Of a stretch of DNA of 64,000 nt, positions 20,025 to 28,044 are shown one piece after another. The position numbers were made by a program, and so were the translations under genes. The DNA comes from Rhodococcus sp. IEGM 1381 (GTDB lineage Bacteria; Actinomycetota; Actinomycetes; Mycobacteriales; Mycobacteriaceae): NCBI RefSeq assembly GCF_030056795.1, contig NZ_JASHKQ010000004.1, positions 124,001-188,000 on the forward strand, written 5' to 3'. Under the pieces are notes generated by a model that did not search any database, had not been told where the DNA came from, and saw nothing but the letters and a program-made list of their open reading frames with translations. Position 1 is the first letter of the stretch; each line of letters begins with the position of its first letter.

Positions 20025-21041
20025 TCAACGACCCGCGGAGGGGATGCGCTGCAGCCCGTCGCCGGTTGCCGATCCGATGTACAGGTCACCGGTGTTGTCG
20101 TCGACGGCGATCGAATCTGGCTGCCGCACAGTGGCCAACCGCTCGGTCTCGACGGGAATTCCGGTATCGAGTGTGTATCCGACCACTTCGTTGAGGGCGG
20201 GAAGTGTCACCCACGCAACGCCGGACTGTTCATCGTAGGCGATCGCCCAGGGCTTCGACCCGACCGGAAACCGCTGCCGCATGAGCAGGTCGTGCGAGGT
20301 GAAGACGAGCAACTCCGTGCCGGTCGAATCGGTGACCAGAAGCCGACCGAATTGGTCGCTGGTCATTTCGGCGGCACCTTCGCCGGCCCGCAGAGCCACT
20401 CCGAGGGTGCCGTCGTCCAGATTCAGATCGGTCACCGACGTCTGTCTGCGATCGAGAACCGAGACGCCCTTCGGCGTACTGGCCAGCGCGTCCGCAGAGG
20501 TGACACTGCCCCCGGAGACCGTGCTGGTCACCTGTCCGCTCGCGTCGAGGACGCGGATCGTGCCGGTGTCGTCACCGACGGCGGTCGAGCCGTCGGGCAG
20601 GTCGGCAGCCGACAGGGCATTCGATTCGACGGCCAGATCGGTGCGCTGCCCGTCCGTGACATCGATCCTTGCCACCGAACCGTTCAGGGGAACCAAGACG
20701 GTCGAATTCCGACCGGCAACCAGTTCTGCTCCGGCAGAGCCGAGGTCGATCACACGCGTCTCGGCCGACGCGCCGCTGCGAACCAGACTCACCGAGGTCG
20801 ACGAGTCGGTCAACGCTACGAGTGTGCGGGTGACAGGATCGAAGGTGAGCGCGCTGACGGGCGCGAAGTCGGAGACGATTCCGGCAGGAGTCACCGCCGT
20901 CGCGGGGGACTGGGCCGGTGGCTGCGGTTCGACGGATATCTCGTCGGCATTCTCGTCGTCGCTCGAGCACCCGCTCGCCGACAACACTGTGATCACGGCG
21001 AGTGCGGATGCAATTGCCGCTCGAGCCGACGGTGTTCGCAT
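20025..21041 (-). CDS. putative lipoprotein with beta-propeller (YncE-like) repeats
   Basis: A 338-residue protein with a lipoprotein signal peptide: basic start, hydrophobic AAIASALAVITVL and lipobox SASGC (Cys about 27). The mature part is built of repeated 40-50-residue units with patterns such as SALTFDPVTRTLVALTD, GDDTGTIRVLDASG, KPWAIAYDEQSGVAWVTLP and DSIAVDDNTGDLYIGSATG, typical of YncE/NHL-type propellers. It should be anchored outside the membrane. The ligand is unknown. By position it corresponds to lipoprotein LppL of M. tuberculosis (recalled gene order, not a search). It is followed by DUF5703 and pyrD. Confidence 0.8.
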   Translation of the reverse strand: MRTPSARAAIASALAVITVLSASGCSSDDENADEISVEPQPPAQSPATAVTPAGIVSDFAPVSALTFDPVTRTLVALTDSSTSVSLVRSGASAETRVIDLGSAGAELVAGRNSTVLVPLNGSVARIDVTDGQRTDLAVESNALSAADLPDGSTAVGDDTGTIRVLDASGQVTSTVSGGSVTSADALASTPKGVSVLDRRQTSVTDLNLDDGTLGVALRAGEGAAEMTSDQFGRLLVTDSTGTELLVFTSHDLLMRQRFPVGSKPWAIAYDEQSGVAWVTLPALNEVVGYTLDTGIPVETERLATVRQPDSIAVDDNTGDLYIGSATGDGLQRIPSAGR

Positions 21042-21200
21042 GGAACCGAACCTACTTCCTTGGTGACGCTGGCCTGGTGTGGCGATGCCACATCTGTACC
21101 AGCGTGCCAGGACCTCGGCGAAATCGACCATGCCGGATCGGGGTTCGACCGGCGGTGCCGGGCGAGGCGGTAGCGTGATCGTCCGAGGTGAGTGCACGAC

Positions 21201-21566
21201 ATGGGAGTGGACGTGGAATCCGAGGAAACACACTTTGTCGTCGAGGAAGTGAATGCCGGAACGCATGCAAACGGTTTCGGGCGCACCGACGACGGACGGG
21301 CGTTCGCGTTTCGAGTGCACCGCAGCACGCTCTACGTGGAGATCTATCGGGCCGACGTACGATCCCCGGTCCCGGATCGGTCCGAGGTAGAAGCGGTTGC
21401 CGAACACTCGGTCACCGAGATCGATCTGACCGACGAACGCAGCATCATCGGTGTGGTGCGTGACGCGGTCGCCCATGCACAGCAGTTGTCCGATGCGTCA
21501 CAGCGAGACACGACTGCTGTCCGAGCCTTCTTCAATCGGGTCAACTCCGTGCTGGAGGGTTTCTGA
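21201..21566 (+). CDS. hypothetical protein, small acidic
   Basis: A 121-residue acidic protein I do not recognise. It contains ETHFVVEEVNAGTHANGFGRTDDGRAFAFRVHRSTLYVEIYRAD, a beta-rich stretch, then a helical C-terminus. GAGGTG lies 10 bases before the ATG at 21201; a GTG at 21192 is an alternative. It diverges from the lipoprotein gene, with a 159-base gap that must hold both promoters. Its 3' end overlaps the end of the convergent hmuV by 26 bases. The protein-like composition and good ribosome binding site support a real gene. Confidence 0.65.
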   Translation: MGVDVESEETHFVVEEVNAGTHANGFGRTDDGRAFAFRVHRSTLYVEIYRADVRSPVPDRSEVEAVAEHSVTEIDLTDERSIIGVVRDAVAHAQQLSDASQRDTTAVRAFFNRVNSVLEGF

Positions 21567-22389
21567 CTCGGTGGGGAATCACCAGTTGTTCACCGGTATC
21601 GGGGTGGTCGAAGACGTCTACGGGGTGTCCGTACACGCGAGCGAGCCGATCCGAGGTCAGCACCGTTCGCGGCGGACCGACGGCAACGAGTGAGCCCGAG
21701 TCGAGTATCGCGACGCGATCGGCATACGCCGCCGCGAGACCCAGATCGTGCAGCACGACGACGACGGCGCGGCCCGCGGTTGCGAGGGAACGCACCACAG
21801 CCATGACGGACTCCTGATGTCCGAGGTCGAGCGCGGCGGTTGGCTCGTCGAGCAGAATCGTCGCGGTGTCCTGGGCCATGACGCGCGCCAGCGCGACCCG
21901 GGCCTGCTCGCCGCCGGAGAGCGACGCGAACGGTCGATGCGAGAACTCCGCTACGTCGCAAGCGGACATTGCTGCGGCGACGCGGTCGTCGTCGTCGCGT
22001 GCCGCCGATGTACCGACCCAGGGGGCTCGACCCATCCGGACGATCTGTCCGGCCGTGAACGCGAACCCGACGCGGTGGTGCTGGGGCAGCACAGCGCGTC
22101 GCCTGGCCATGCCGACCGTGCGGGTGCGGGTCAGCGGTTCGTCGCCCAGGAGAACCGATCCGGCGCTGGGCTCGGTGTCTCCCGCCAGGACCGACAGCAG
22201 TGTGGATTTGCCCGCGCCGTTGGGACCCACCAGTGCCAGTATCTCGCCGGCCACCACGTCGAGGTGGACGTCGGACAACACCGTCGCGACCCCGCGCCGT
22301 GCGGAGACTCCGCGGGCGACAAGGGTGTTCGAACCCGGTTCAGGGGTGTCCGGGATGTCGTGGCGCGCCGTGCCGAATCGCCGCATCAT
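21541..22389 (-). CDS. hmuV: heme/hemin ABC transporter ATP-binding protein
   Basis: A 282-residue ABC ATPase. Walker A is GPNGAGKS (about residues 50-57), the Q-loop LPQH, the signature LSGGEQARV, Walker B TILLDEPTAALD and the switch histidine LHD. The fold type is the FecE/BtuD class serving FecCD permeases. The spacing GRAPWVGTS after the Q-loop is typical of heme and siderophore importers. It overlaps hmuU by ATGA. Assignment to heme rather than siderophore or B12 rests on the binding protein and is moderately certain. Confidence 0.85.
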   Translation of the reverse strand: MMRRFGTARHDIPDTPEPGSNTLVARGVSARRGVATVLSDVHLDVVAGEILALVGPNGAGKSTLLSVLAGDTEPSAGSVLLGDEPLTRTRTVGMARRRAVLPQHHRVGFAFTAGQIVRMGRAPWVGTSAARDDDDRVAAAMSACDVAEFSHRPFASLSGGEQARVALARVMAQDTATILLDEPTAALDLGHQESVMAVVRSLATAGRAVVVVLHDLGLAAAYADRVAILDSGSLVAVGPPRTVLTSDRLARVYGHPVDVFDHPDTGEQLVIPHRVRNPPARS

Positions 22390-23453
22390 GCCCAACCGCC
22401 TTGCCGAGCGCGAGTGCGACGAAGCAGCCAGAAGAAGAACGGAGCCCCGGCCAGGGATGTCACCATGCCAAGGGGCAAGTCGACGTTCGCTACGAGGGTG
22501 CGCGTGACGAGGTCGGCAGCGAGCAACACGATGGCTCCCGCGAGTGCGCTGGCCGGGATGAGGACGCGATGCGAGGGGCCGAGCACCATCCGCATCACGT
22601 GCGGAACGACCAGGCCCACGAACAGGATTATTCCGGTGAACGCGACACCGGATGCGACGAGCAGGGCGACTATCACGATGGCGAATTGTCTGAGGCGTTC
22701 GACGTTCACTCCGAGATGGCGCGCCACGTTCTCCCCGAGCGCCAGCAGGTCGAGTCTGCGAGCGATCACCAGCGAAGCTCCGATCCCGAGCACCGCCAGT
22801 GGGCCGACCACAGCCACCGATTGCCACGTTGCGCCCGCCAAAGACCCCAGTTGCCAGAACACGATCTGATCCCTGGCAGCGGGACTGGCGACGAAGGTGA
22901 AGAAGGCGATCACGCCGCCTGCGAAGGCATTGACTGCGACGCCGGTGAGGATGAGGGTCACCACCTCGGTGCGGCCGGCGTTGCGGGCCAGGAAATACAC
23001 CGCGATCGTGGTGATCAGCCCGCCGACGAACGCGGCCAGCGCCACACTCCAGACCCCGGCGAAGCTGCCACCGAGAACGATCACCGAACTGGCACCGACC
23101 GCTGCTCCCGAGGACACCCCTACAACTCCGGGCTCGGCCAGCGGATTGGCGAACACACCCTGCAGCAGTGCGCCCGCACATCCCAGACACGCGCCGACGA
23201 ACACTGCAAGGGTCAATCGCGGAAATCGGACCTGCCACAACGTCACCTCGCCGCTGGCGTGAGCGGGCAGCGGACCGATGTCGAGTCCGGCCCGATGGGC
23301 GAGGCTTCCCAGCACTTCCAACGGCGATGTCGGCACTTGCCCGACGACAGCAGAGATCAGTGCCAGGGCGACCAGCGCCACGACCGACACGCCGAACGTC
23401 ACGACGACCCGGCGACTGGGCGTTCGCGCTCCGATAGGTGCGGCCTCGGTCAT
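22386..23453 (-). CDS. hmuU: FecCD-family permease of the heme-type ABC importer
   Basis: A 355-residue permease with about ten membrane segments. Characteristic blocks are WQVRFPRLTLAVFVGACLGCAGALLQ with NPLAEPGVVGVSSGAAVGA, LGENVARHLGVNVERLR (the ATPase-coupling loop) and FVGLVVPHVMR. The homodimer forms the translocation channel. It is coupled by ATGA overlaps to the binding protein upstream and the ATPase downstream, giving a strict hmuT-hmuU-hmuV order. Confidence 0.9.
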   Translation of the reverse strand: MTEAAPIGARTPSRRVVVTFGVSVVALVALALISAVVGQVPTSPLEVLGSLAHRAGLDIGPLPAHASGEVTLWQVRFPRLTLAVFVGACLGCAGALLQGVFANPLAEPGVVGVSSGAAVGASSVIVLGGSFAGVWSVALAAFVGGLITTIAVYFLARNAGRTEVVTLILTGVAVNAFAGGVIAFFTFVASPAARDQIVFWQLGSLAGATWQSVAVVGPLAVLGIGASLVIARRLDLLALGENVARHLGVNVERLRQFAIVIVALLVASGVAFTGIILFVGLVVPHVMRMVLGPSHRVLIPASALAGAIVLLAADLVTRTLVANVDLPLGMVTSLAGAPFFFWLLRRTRARQGGWA

Positions 23454-24460
23454 GACGGCGGGTCGTACACGGCTGTGGCCAGTGCTCGCAGCACTTTGCC
23501 GGTGTTCGGGCCGAAACTGAGGATGGTGCCGTCGTCCATGTCCACCACGCGGCGTTCTCGACCGGCCGGGGTCTGTGCGATTCCTGGAATCTGCTCGAGT
23601 CCCTCGATGCCGCCGATCGACTGCAGGCCTTTCGTCATCATCAGGATGACGTCGGGTGCCGCGGCGATGAGTGCCTCGCTCGTCACCGGCACGAACTGCT
23701 CGGTCAGGCCGGATTGGACACCCGCGTCCGTCGCCCCGAGAGCCTCGATCAGCGCGTCTGCACCCGAGCCGGGCCCGGCGAGCATCTTGATCGCTGGACC
23801 ACGCATGTACAGAAACGCGATCTTCAGCGGCACGTCCGACGTCGGTGTGTCGTCGGCAGCCGCTGCGATCTCGGTGTTCGCCCGTTCGGCGAGAGCGCGG
23901 CCGGCGTCGGGTACCCCCAGCGCGGCGGCGACGGCTTCGATCTGGTCGGCGACCCCGGTCAACGTTCGGGTCGGGTCGAAGTACACGACGGGAATGCCCG
24001 CGGCTCGGATCTGGTCCTGCACTGCGCGCGGACCGATGCCGGTGTCGGTGAGTACGACGGTGGGCGAGAGCGCCAGGATTCCCTCGGCACTCAACGAGTG
24101 GCCGGTGGGGGTGACATCGGGCACGTCCTGTGCCGCCGGAAACGCCGCCGATGTGTCGCGTCCGACCAGGTTGTCGCCGAGTCCCAGTGCGAAAACCGTC
24201 TCGGCCAACGTGCCGTACTGGTCGGCAGCGACGATGCGGCTGTTGTCGGTCACCGTGACGGCGACGCCGTCGAATCCGGTCACGGTGGCGGGTAGCACCG
24301 TCGCCGGGTTCTCGGCGACGGGTTCCGGATTCGGGTCTTCGACGACGGCGGTACGGGGGCCGAAGGTGTCGGTGGGCCCGGCGTCGGGAGTGGTCGCCGA
24401 GCAGGCGGCCGAAAGTGCAGCGACGACAAGCACGGCTGCGAGGCGTTGGACGATCACCAC
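23450..24460 (-). CDS. hmuT: heme-type ABC transporter substrate-binding lipoprotein
   Basis: A 336-residue class III binding protein. The signal peptide ends in a lipobox (ALSAACS, Cys about 20). The two lobes are joined by a long helix: SRIVAADQYGTLAETVFALGLGDNLVGRD, then HSLSAEGILALSPTVVLTD, and APDVILMMTKGLQSIGG near the end, typical of HmuT-like heme binders. The start is GTG (two consecutive GTG codons). A DtxR/IdeR-like box immediately upstream suggests iron control. It is the first gene of hmuTUV. Confidence 0.85.
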   Translation of the reverse strand: MVIVQRLAAVLVVAALSAACSATTPDAGPTDTFGPRTAVVEDPNPEPVAENPATVLPATVTGFDGVAVTVTDNSRIVAADQYGTLAETVFALGLGDNLVGRDTSAAFPAAQDVPDVTPTGHSLSAEGILALSPTVVLTDTGIGPRAVQDQIRAAGIPVVYFDPTRTLTGVADQIEAVAAALGVPDAGRALAERANTEIAAAADDTPTSDVPLKIAFLYMRGPAIKMLAGPGSGADALIEALGATDAGVQSGLTEQFVPVTSEALIAAAPDVILMMTKGLQSIGGIEGLEQIPGIAQTPAGRERRVVDMDDGTILSFGPNTGKVLRALATAVYDPPS

Positions 24461-24461
24461 C

Positions 24462-24480
24462 GAAGGTTAGCCTGTCCGAT
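24462..24480. promoter_or_regulatory. candidate IdeR/DtxR iron box before hmuT
   Basis: GAAGGTTAGCCTGTCCGAT matches about 12 of 19 positions of the iron-box consensus TTAGGTTAGGCTAACCTAA, including an intact AGGTTAG half. It lies 2 bases upstream of the hmuT start codon. This is inference from pattern and from the gene's role. Confidence 0.4.
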
Positions 24481-24525
24481 GTTTCTGGTCCCCTCGAAGT
24501 TTCTCGACGAGAACGACTCGACCGA

Positions 24526-25458
24526 TCAGGCGCTGACGTCGTCCAGCGCGGACGCAATCGCCGACGGCAGTTCGAGTTCTTCGGCCATCAGCGCGCCCAT
24601 CAACTGCGCCAGATCGCGGGCGCCCACGATGGCGCTGCTCACACCCGGACGATCCCGAGCCCATGCGAGTGCCACGACGAGGGGAGAGGTGGCGAGCCCG
24701 TCGGCAGCGGTGACAGCAGCGTCGACGATGCTGACAGCAGAATCGGTCAGGTAGGACAGCACGGATTCGGCGTGCAACTCGTCGGCGCCGCGGGAGTCAG
24801 CAGGAATTCCGTTGCGGTACTTGCCCGTCAGCACGCCGCCTGCGAGGGGAATTGCGGCCAGGACGCCGATGCCGTGGTGATGTGCTGCAGGAACCAACTC
24901 GTCCTCGATCCCGCGGGCAAGCAGGGAGTACTCCGCCTGCGTGGCCACGATCCGACCGGTATCGGCTGCTCCCGCTGCCGTCGCCAACTGCCAGCCGAGG
25001 TAGCCGCGGGCACCGGTGTAGCGCACCCGTCCGCTGGTGACGGCGTAATCGAGGGTCGCCGCGACCTCGTCGACAGGCGTCATCGGGTCCCAGGCCGCCA
25101 CCTGCCACAAGTCGAGATAGTCCGTTCCGAGCTCTCGCAGCGTGGCATCCAGCTGTCCGAGGAGACCACGTCGTGAGCAGTCGACGTCGTACCGGCCGTG
25201 GCGGGGGTTCAGTCCCGCTGCACTGCTGATCACCAGTTCGTGCCTGGGGACCACGTCGTCGAGCAACTCGGCGAGTACTCGCTGCGCACGACCGTCCCCG
25301 TACGCCGGGGAAGTGTCGACCAGGGTGCCACCGGCCTCGGCGAACGCCGACAGTTGCGCTGCGGCATCGTCGCCGTCGGTTCCGCTGCCCCATCCGAGGG
25401 TGCCGAGCCCGAGCCTGGAAACTCGAAGTCCGCTGGTGCCGACCGATCTCTGCTTCAT
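24526..25458 (-). CDS. aldo/keto-reductase-like protein with incomplete catalytic tetrad
   Basis: A 310-residue (beta/alpha)8-barrel of the aldo/keto reductase family (LRVSRLGLGTLGWG at the N-terminus, GTLVDTSPAYGDG, C-terminal AIVGARDLAQL cofactor region). Asp48 and Tyr53 of the tetrad are present. The usual Lys (in ATKAG) is Ala80 (VISSAAG), and the usual His (in LWQVH) is Ala121 (LWQVAAW). Reductase activity is therefore doubtful, and it may be a binding or regulatory homologue. It stands alone downstream of a 250-base intergenic region, ending 66 bases from hmuT, which is transcribed in the same direction. Confidence 0.85.
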   Translation of the reverse strand: MKQRSVGTSGLRVSRLGLGTLGWGSGTDGDDAAAQLSAFAEAGGTLVDTSPAYGDGRAQRVLAELLDDVVPRHELVISSAAGLNPRHGRYDVDCSRRGLLGQLDATLRELGTDYLDLWQVAAWDPMTPVDEVAATLDYAVTSGRVRYTGARGYLGWQLATAAGAADTGRIVATQAEYSLLARGIEDELVPAAHHHGIGVLAAIPLAGGVLTGKYRNGIPADSRGADELHAESVLSYLTDSAVSIVDAAVTAADGLATSPLVVALAWARDRPGVSSAIVGARDLAQLMGALMAEELELPSAIASALDDVSA

Positions 25459-25500
25459 ATGTGCCGAATGTCCTTTTACGTGTGATCGTCGGTGTCGAAC

Positions 25501-25518
25501 TGCACTGCCGCCAGTGCA
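25501..25518. repeat. inverted repeat in the region between the AKR gene and uppP
   Basis: TGCACTG-CCGC-CAGTGCA, perfect 7-base arms. It lies 43 bases upstream of the aldo/keto-reductase-like gene in the 250-base divergent gap and may be an operator. Nothing else recognisable is seen in that gap. Confidence 0.4.
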
Positions 25519-25708
25519 CAGTAGTGCGCCGTGCCGCGGTCTGTGAAAGTGCCGCGCCGCGTCGCTCGGGTCGGTACGAACCACTCGCGCCGGGTACGGT
25601 CGTGCCCGTGAATCGCGAATTCAGGGGGCGGGCCGTCGGCCGCGCATCGGTAGTGAACAGTCCATCCGCTTCCATGTCGGAGATGTCGATTTCGGATCGG
25701 GGTTCCGC

Positions 25709-26548
25709 ATGATCGACATGACGTGGCTGCAAGCGATCATTCTCGGTGCCGTGCAGGGCCTGACGGAATTCCTGCCTATTTCTTCGTCGGGCCATCTCCG
25801 CATCGTGTCCGGAGTGTTCTGGAACGAGGACGCCGGTGCCTCGTTCACCGCCGTGACTCAGCTCGGCACCGAAGCTGCTGTGCTGCTCTTCTTCTGGCGC
25901 GACATCGTCAGGATTGTCAAAGCCTGGTTCGTAGGACTGACGAAGAAGGACGAACGCGGTCTCGACTATCGGATGGGGTGGTACGTGATCATCGCCACCA
26001 TTCCCATCGGCGTTCTGGGTCTGCTTTTCAAGGATCAGATCCGAACCGGTGCCCGCAACCTGTATCTCATCGCGTTCATGCTCATCGCGTTTGCCATCGT
26101 CATCGCGGTCGCGGAGAAGGTCGGCCGCAAGGAACGTCCGATCGAGAAGTTGACCACCCGCGACGGCATCGTGATGGGTCTGGCGCAGTGTCTGGCATTG
26201 GTCCCCGGAGTGTCTCGCTCCGGCGCGACGACCAGCGCCGGCCTGTTTCTCGGCCTCGAACGCGAAGCAGCAGTGCGATTCTCGTTTCTGCTCGCCATTC
26301 CGGCGGTGACCGCCTCCGGATTGTTCTCGCTGCCCGACGCCTTCGAGCCGGTCGGCACGGGTTTGGCCGCGTCCGGCCCACAGTTGCTGCTGGCAACCGT
26401 CATCGCATTCGGCCTCGGCTATGCCTCGATTGCCTGGCTGCTCAAGTTCGTTGCGAACCATTCGCTGTACTGGTTCGTCGGGTACCGCATCGTGCTCGGT
26501 GTGGTGGTGCTCGGTTTGCTGGCCGGCGGGGTTGTATCCGCTACCTGA
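25709..26548 (+). CDS. uppP: undecaprenyl-diphosphatase (BacA/UppP family)
   Basis: A 279-residue membrane enzyme that recycles undecaprenyl pyrophosphate to the monophosphate carrier for peptidoglycan and arabinogalactan synthesis. The two signature motifs are present: [15 protein letters not shown] (with the catalytic Glu and Ser, residues about 16-30) and [18 protein letters not shown] (residues about 168-185). There are about seven membrane segments. The first ATG is given; the ATG three codons later at 25718 (MTWLQAI) is the more usual family N-terminus and equally possible. Confidence 0.95.
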   Translation: MIDMTWLQAIILGAVQGLTEFLPISSSGHLRIVSGVFWNEDAGASFTAVTQLGTEAAVLLFFWRDIVRIVKAWFVGLTKKDERGLDYRMGWYVIIATIPIGVLGLLFKDQIRTGARNLYLIAFMLIAFAIVIAVAEKVGRKERPIEKLTTRDGIVMGLAQCLALVPGVSRSGATTSAGLFLGLEREAAVRFSFLLAIPAVTASGLFSLPDAFEPVGTGLAASGPQLLLATVIAFGLGYASIAWLLKFVANHSLYWFVGYRIVLGVVVLGLLAGGVVSAT

Positions 26549-26596
26549 AGTTCGCCGGAGTGGAGCCTGCGGAACGACCCGGAAGGACACAATAGC

Positions 26597-26602
26597 TAGG
26601 CT
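26597..26602 (+). promoter_or_regulatory. TAGGCT -10 of the histidine phosphatase gene
   Basis: TAGGCT ends 7 bases before the ATG at 26610, suggesting a leaderless transcript. No -35 match is visible. The same hexamer and spacing recur at mshC, dop, pafB and the PAP2 gene. Confidence 0.45.
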
Positions 26603-26609
26603 CGGAGCA

Positions 26610-27317
26610 ATGACAGTCATCTTGCTTCGGCACGGCCGCTCGACGTCGAATACCGCGGGCACTCTCGCAGGTCGCAGTGCCGGTATCGAACTCGACGACC
26701 GTGGGCGCGAGCAGGCGCAGGCGGTCGCGGACCGTCTCGGTGAGCTTCCGGTCGCCGAGATCGTCCGTTCGCCGTTGCTCCGGTGTGAGCAGACAGTGGA
26801 GCCCTTGGCGGCCAGGCTCGGCATGTCGCCGGTGGTCGAGGACCGTCTGGTGGAGGTGGACTACGGCCAATGGACTGGTCGGACGATCAAGGAGTTGCTG
26901 GCCGAGCCGCTGTGGAAGGTGGTTCAGCAGCATCCGTCTGCAGCTGTGTTTCCGGATGGCGAAGGCCTGGCGACGGTGCAGCAGCGCGCAGTGCAGGCCG
27001 TTCGGGAGCACGACGCGCGGTTGGCTGCGCAGCACGGGCGGGACGTGCTGTGGGTTGCGTGCTCACACGGCGATGTCATCAAGTCGGTGATTTCGGATGC
27101 GATGGGTGCCCACCTGGACTCCTTTCAGCGCATCGTCGCCGACCCGGCATCGATCAGTGTCGTTCGATACACCTCGACGCGGCCGTTCGTTCTGCGGACC
27201 AACGACACCGGGTCCGATCTCAGTGCATTCGTTCCGAAGGCCGAGGAGCCCGACACTTCGGAATCGGACGTTTCGATCTCTTCGGACGCGGTCGTCGGCG
27301 GTGGAGCGGGTAGCTAG
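26610..27317 (+). CDS. histidine phosphatase superfamily protein (phosphoglycerate-mutase-like)
   Basis: A 235-residue protein. It opens with VILLRHGRSTSN (RHG phospho-histidine motif, His9), with SPLLRCEQTVEPL, the acid residue region VEVDYGQWTG, and the second catalytic His in ACSHGDVIKS. The last about 30 residues are a low-complexity acidic/serine tail. Members dephosphorylate metabolites or proteins; the substrate is unknown. The GTG/ATG choice is settled by the -10 at 26597. By gene order it corresponds to M. tuberculosis Rv2135c (recalled), next to uppP and the DUF3090/SCO1664 pair. Confidence 0.88.
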   Translation: MTVILLRHGRSTSNTAGTLAGRSAGIELDDRGREQAQAVADRLGELPVAEIVRSPLLRCEQTVEPLAARLGMSPVVEDRLVEVDYGQWTGRTIKELLAEPLWKVVQQHPSAAVFPDGEGLATVQQRAVQAVREHDARLAAQHGRDVLWVACSHGDVIKSVISDAMGAHLDSFQRIVADPASISVVRYTSTRPFVLRTNDTGSDLSAFVPKAEEPDTSESDVSISSDAVVGGGAGS

Positions 27318-27453
27318 GGCGGGCGATTCGGCACCGAAGCCCCCATCGGTGGCAGGCTGGAGAGCAAGCAGTACCGTCCATGGTCGATCTGTGGCCGATA
27401 ATGAAGGTTCCGCGATGTGCCACGCGGAGCTGTTCTAGTCGTTAGGAGGTGCA

Positions 27454-28044
27454 ATGCCGCGCGCAATACACGTTTTTCGCACCCCTGATCGTTTCGTTGC
27501 CGGGACCGTTGGTGAACCGGGCGACCGAACGTTCTTTCTGCAAGCAGTGCACGACGCACGAGTGGTGTCGGTCGCGCTGGAAAAGCAGCAGGTTCAGGTC
27601 CTGGCCGACCGGGTGGGACTTCTCCTCGAGGAAGTGCACCGCAGATTCGGAGCCGATGTGCCGGCCGAGGAAGCGGACACGGTCGACACCAGCCCGCTTC
27701 TGACTCCGATCGACACCGAGTTTCGCGTCGGCACGATGGGACTCGGCTGGGACGCCGATGCCAATGCAGTCGTGGTGGAATTGTTGGCAGTCAGTGAGGT
27801 CGAGGTGGACGAATCCGTCGTACTCGACGACACCGACGAAGGTCCCGATGCAGTGCGAGTGTTCCTGACCCCGGTTCAGGCTCGCGAATTCGCGGTCCGA
27901 TCCGAACGCGTGATCGCAGCGGGTCGCGCTCCGTGCCCGCTGTGCGGACAACCGCTGGCACCCGAGGGCCACGTCTGCATCAGAACCAACGGATATCGCC
28001 GCGGTGCGACGTTCGGACCGGTGACCGAGGTCGACGAGTCTTGA
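27454..28044 (+). CDS. DUF3090 family protein with C-terminal zinc-binding cysteines
   Basis: A 196-residue protein preceded by a strong ribosome binding site (TAGGAGGT). It starts MPRAIHVFRTPDRFVAGTVG and has QQVQVLADRVGLLLEEV and FRVGTMGLGWD blocks of DUF3090, an actinobacterial family without known function. The C-terminus holds CPLCGQPL and GHVCIRTNGY, a probable zinc knuckle (Cys-x2-Cys plus His-x-Cys). Its stop overlaps the TTG start of the SCO1664-family gene, so the two are translationally coupled. It lies 136 bases after the phosphatase gene. Confidence 0.9.
   Translation: MPRAIHVFRTPDRFVAGTVGEPGDRTFFLQAVHDARVVSVALEKQQVQVLADRVGLLLEEVHRRFGADVPAEEADTVDTSPLLTPIDTEFRVGTMGLGWDADANAVVVELLAVSEVEVDESVVLDDTDEGPDAVRVFLTPVQAREFAVRSERVIAAGRAPCPLCGQPLAPEGHVCIRTNGYRRGATFGPVTEVDES

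Noticed and set aside
22200-24470. 756-codon plus-strand open frame opposite hmuTUV
   Set aside because: Low-complexity arginine/proline/histidine-rich translation lying opposite three convincing, overlapping transporter genes.
24797-26824. 675-codon minus-strand frame across uppP and the aldo/keto-reductase gene
   Set aside because: It runs through genes on both strands and has no domain; uppP and the AKR-like gene explain the region.
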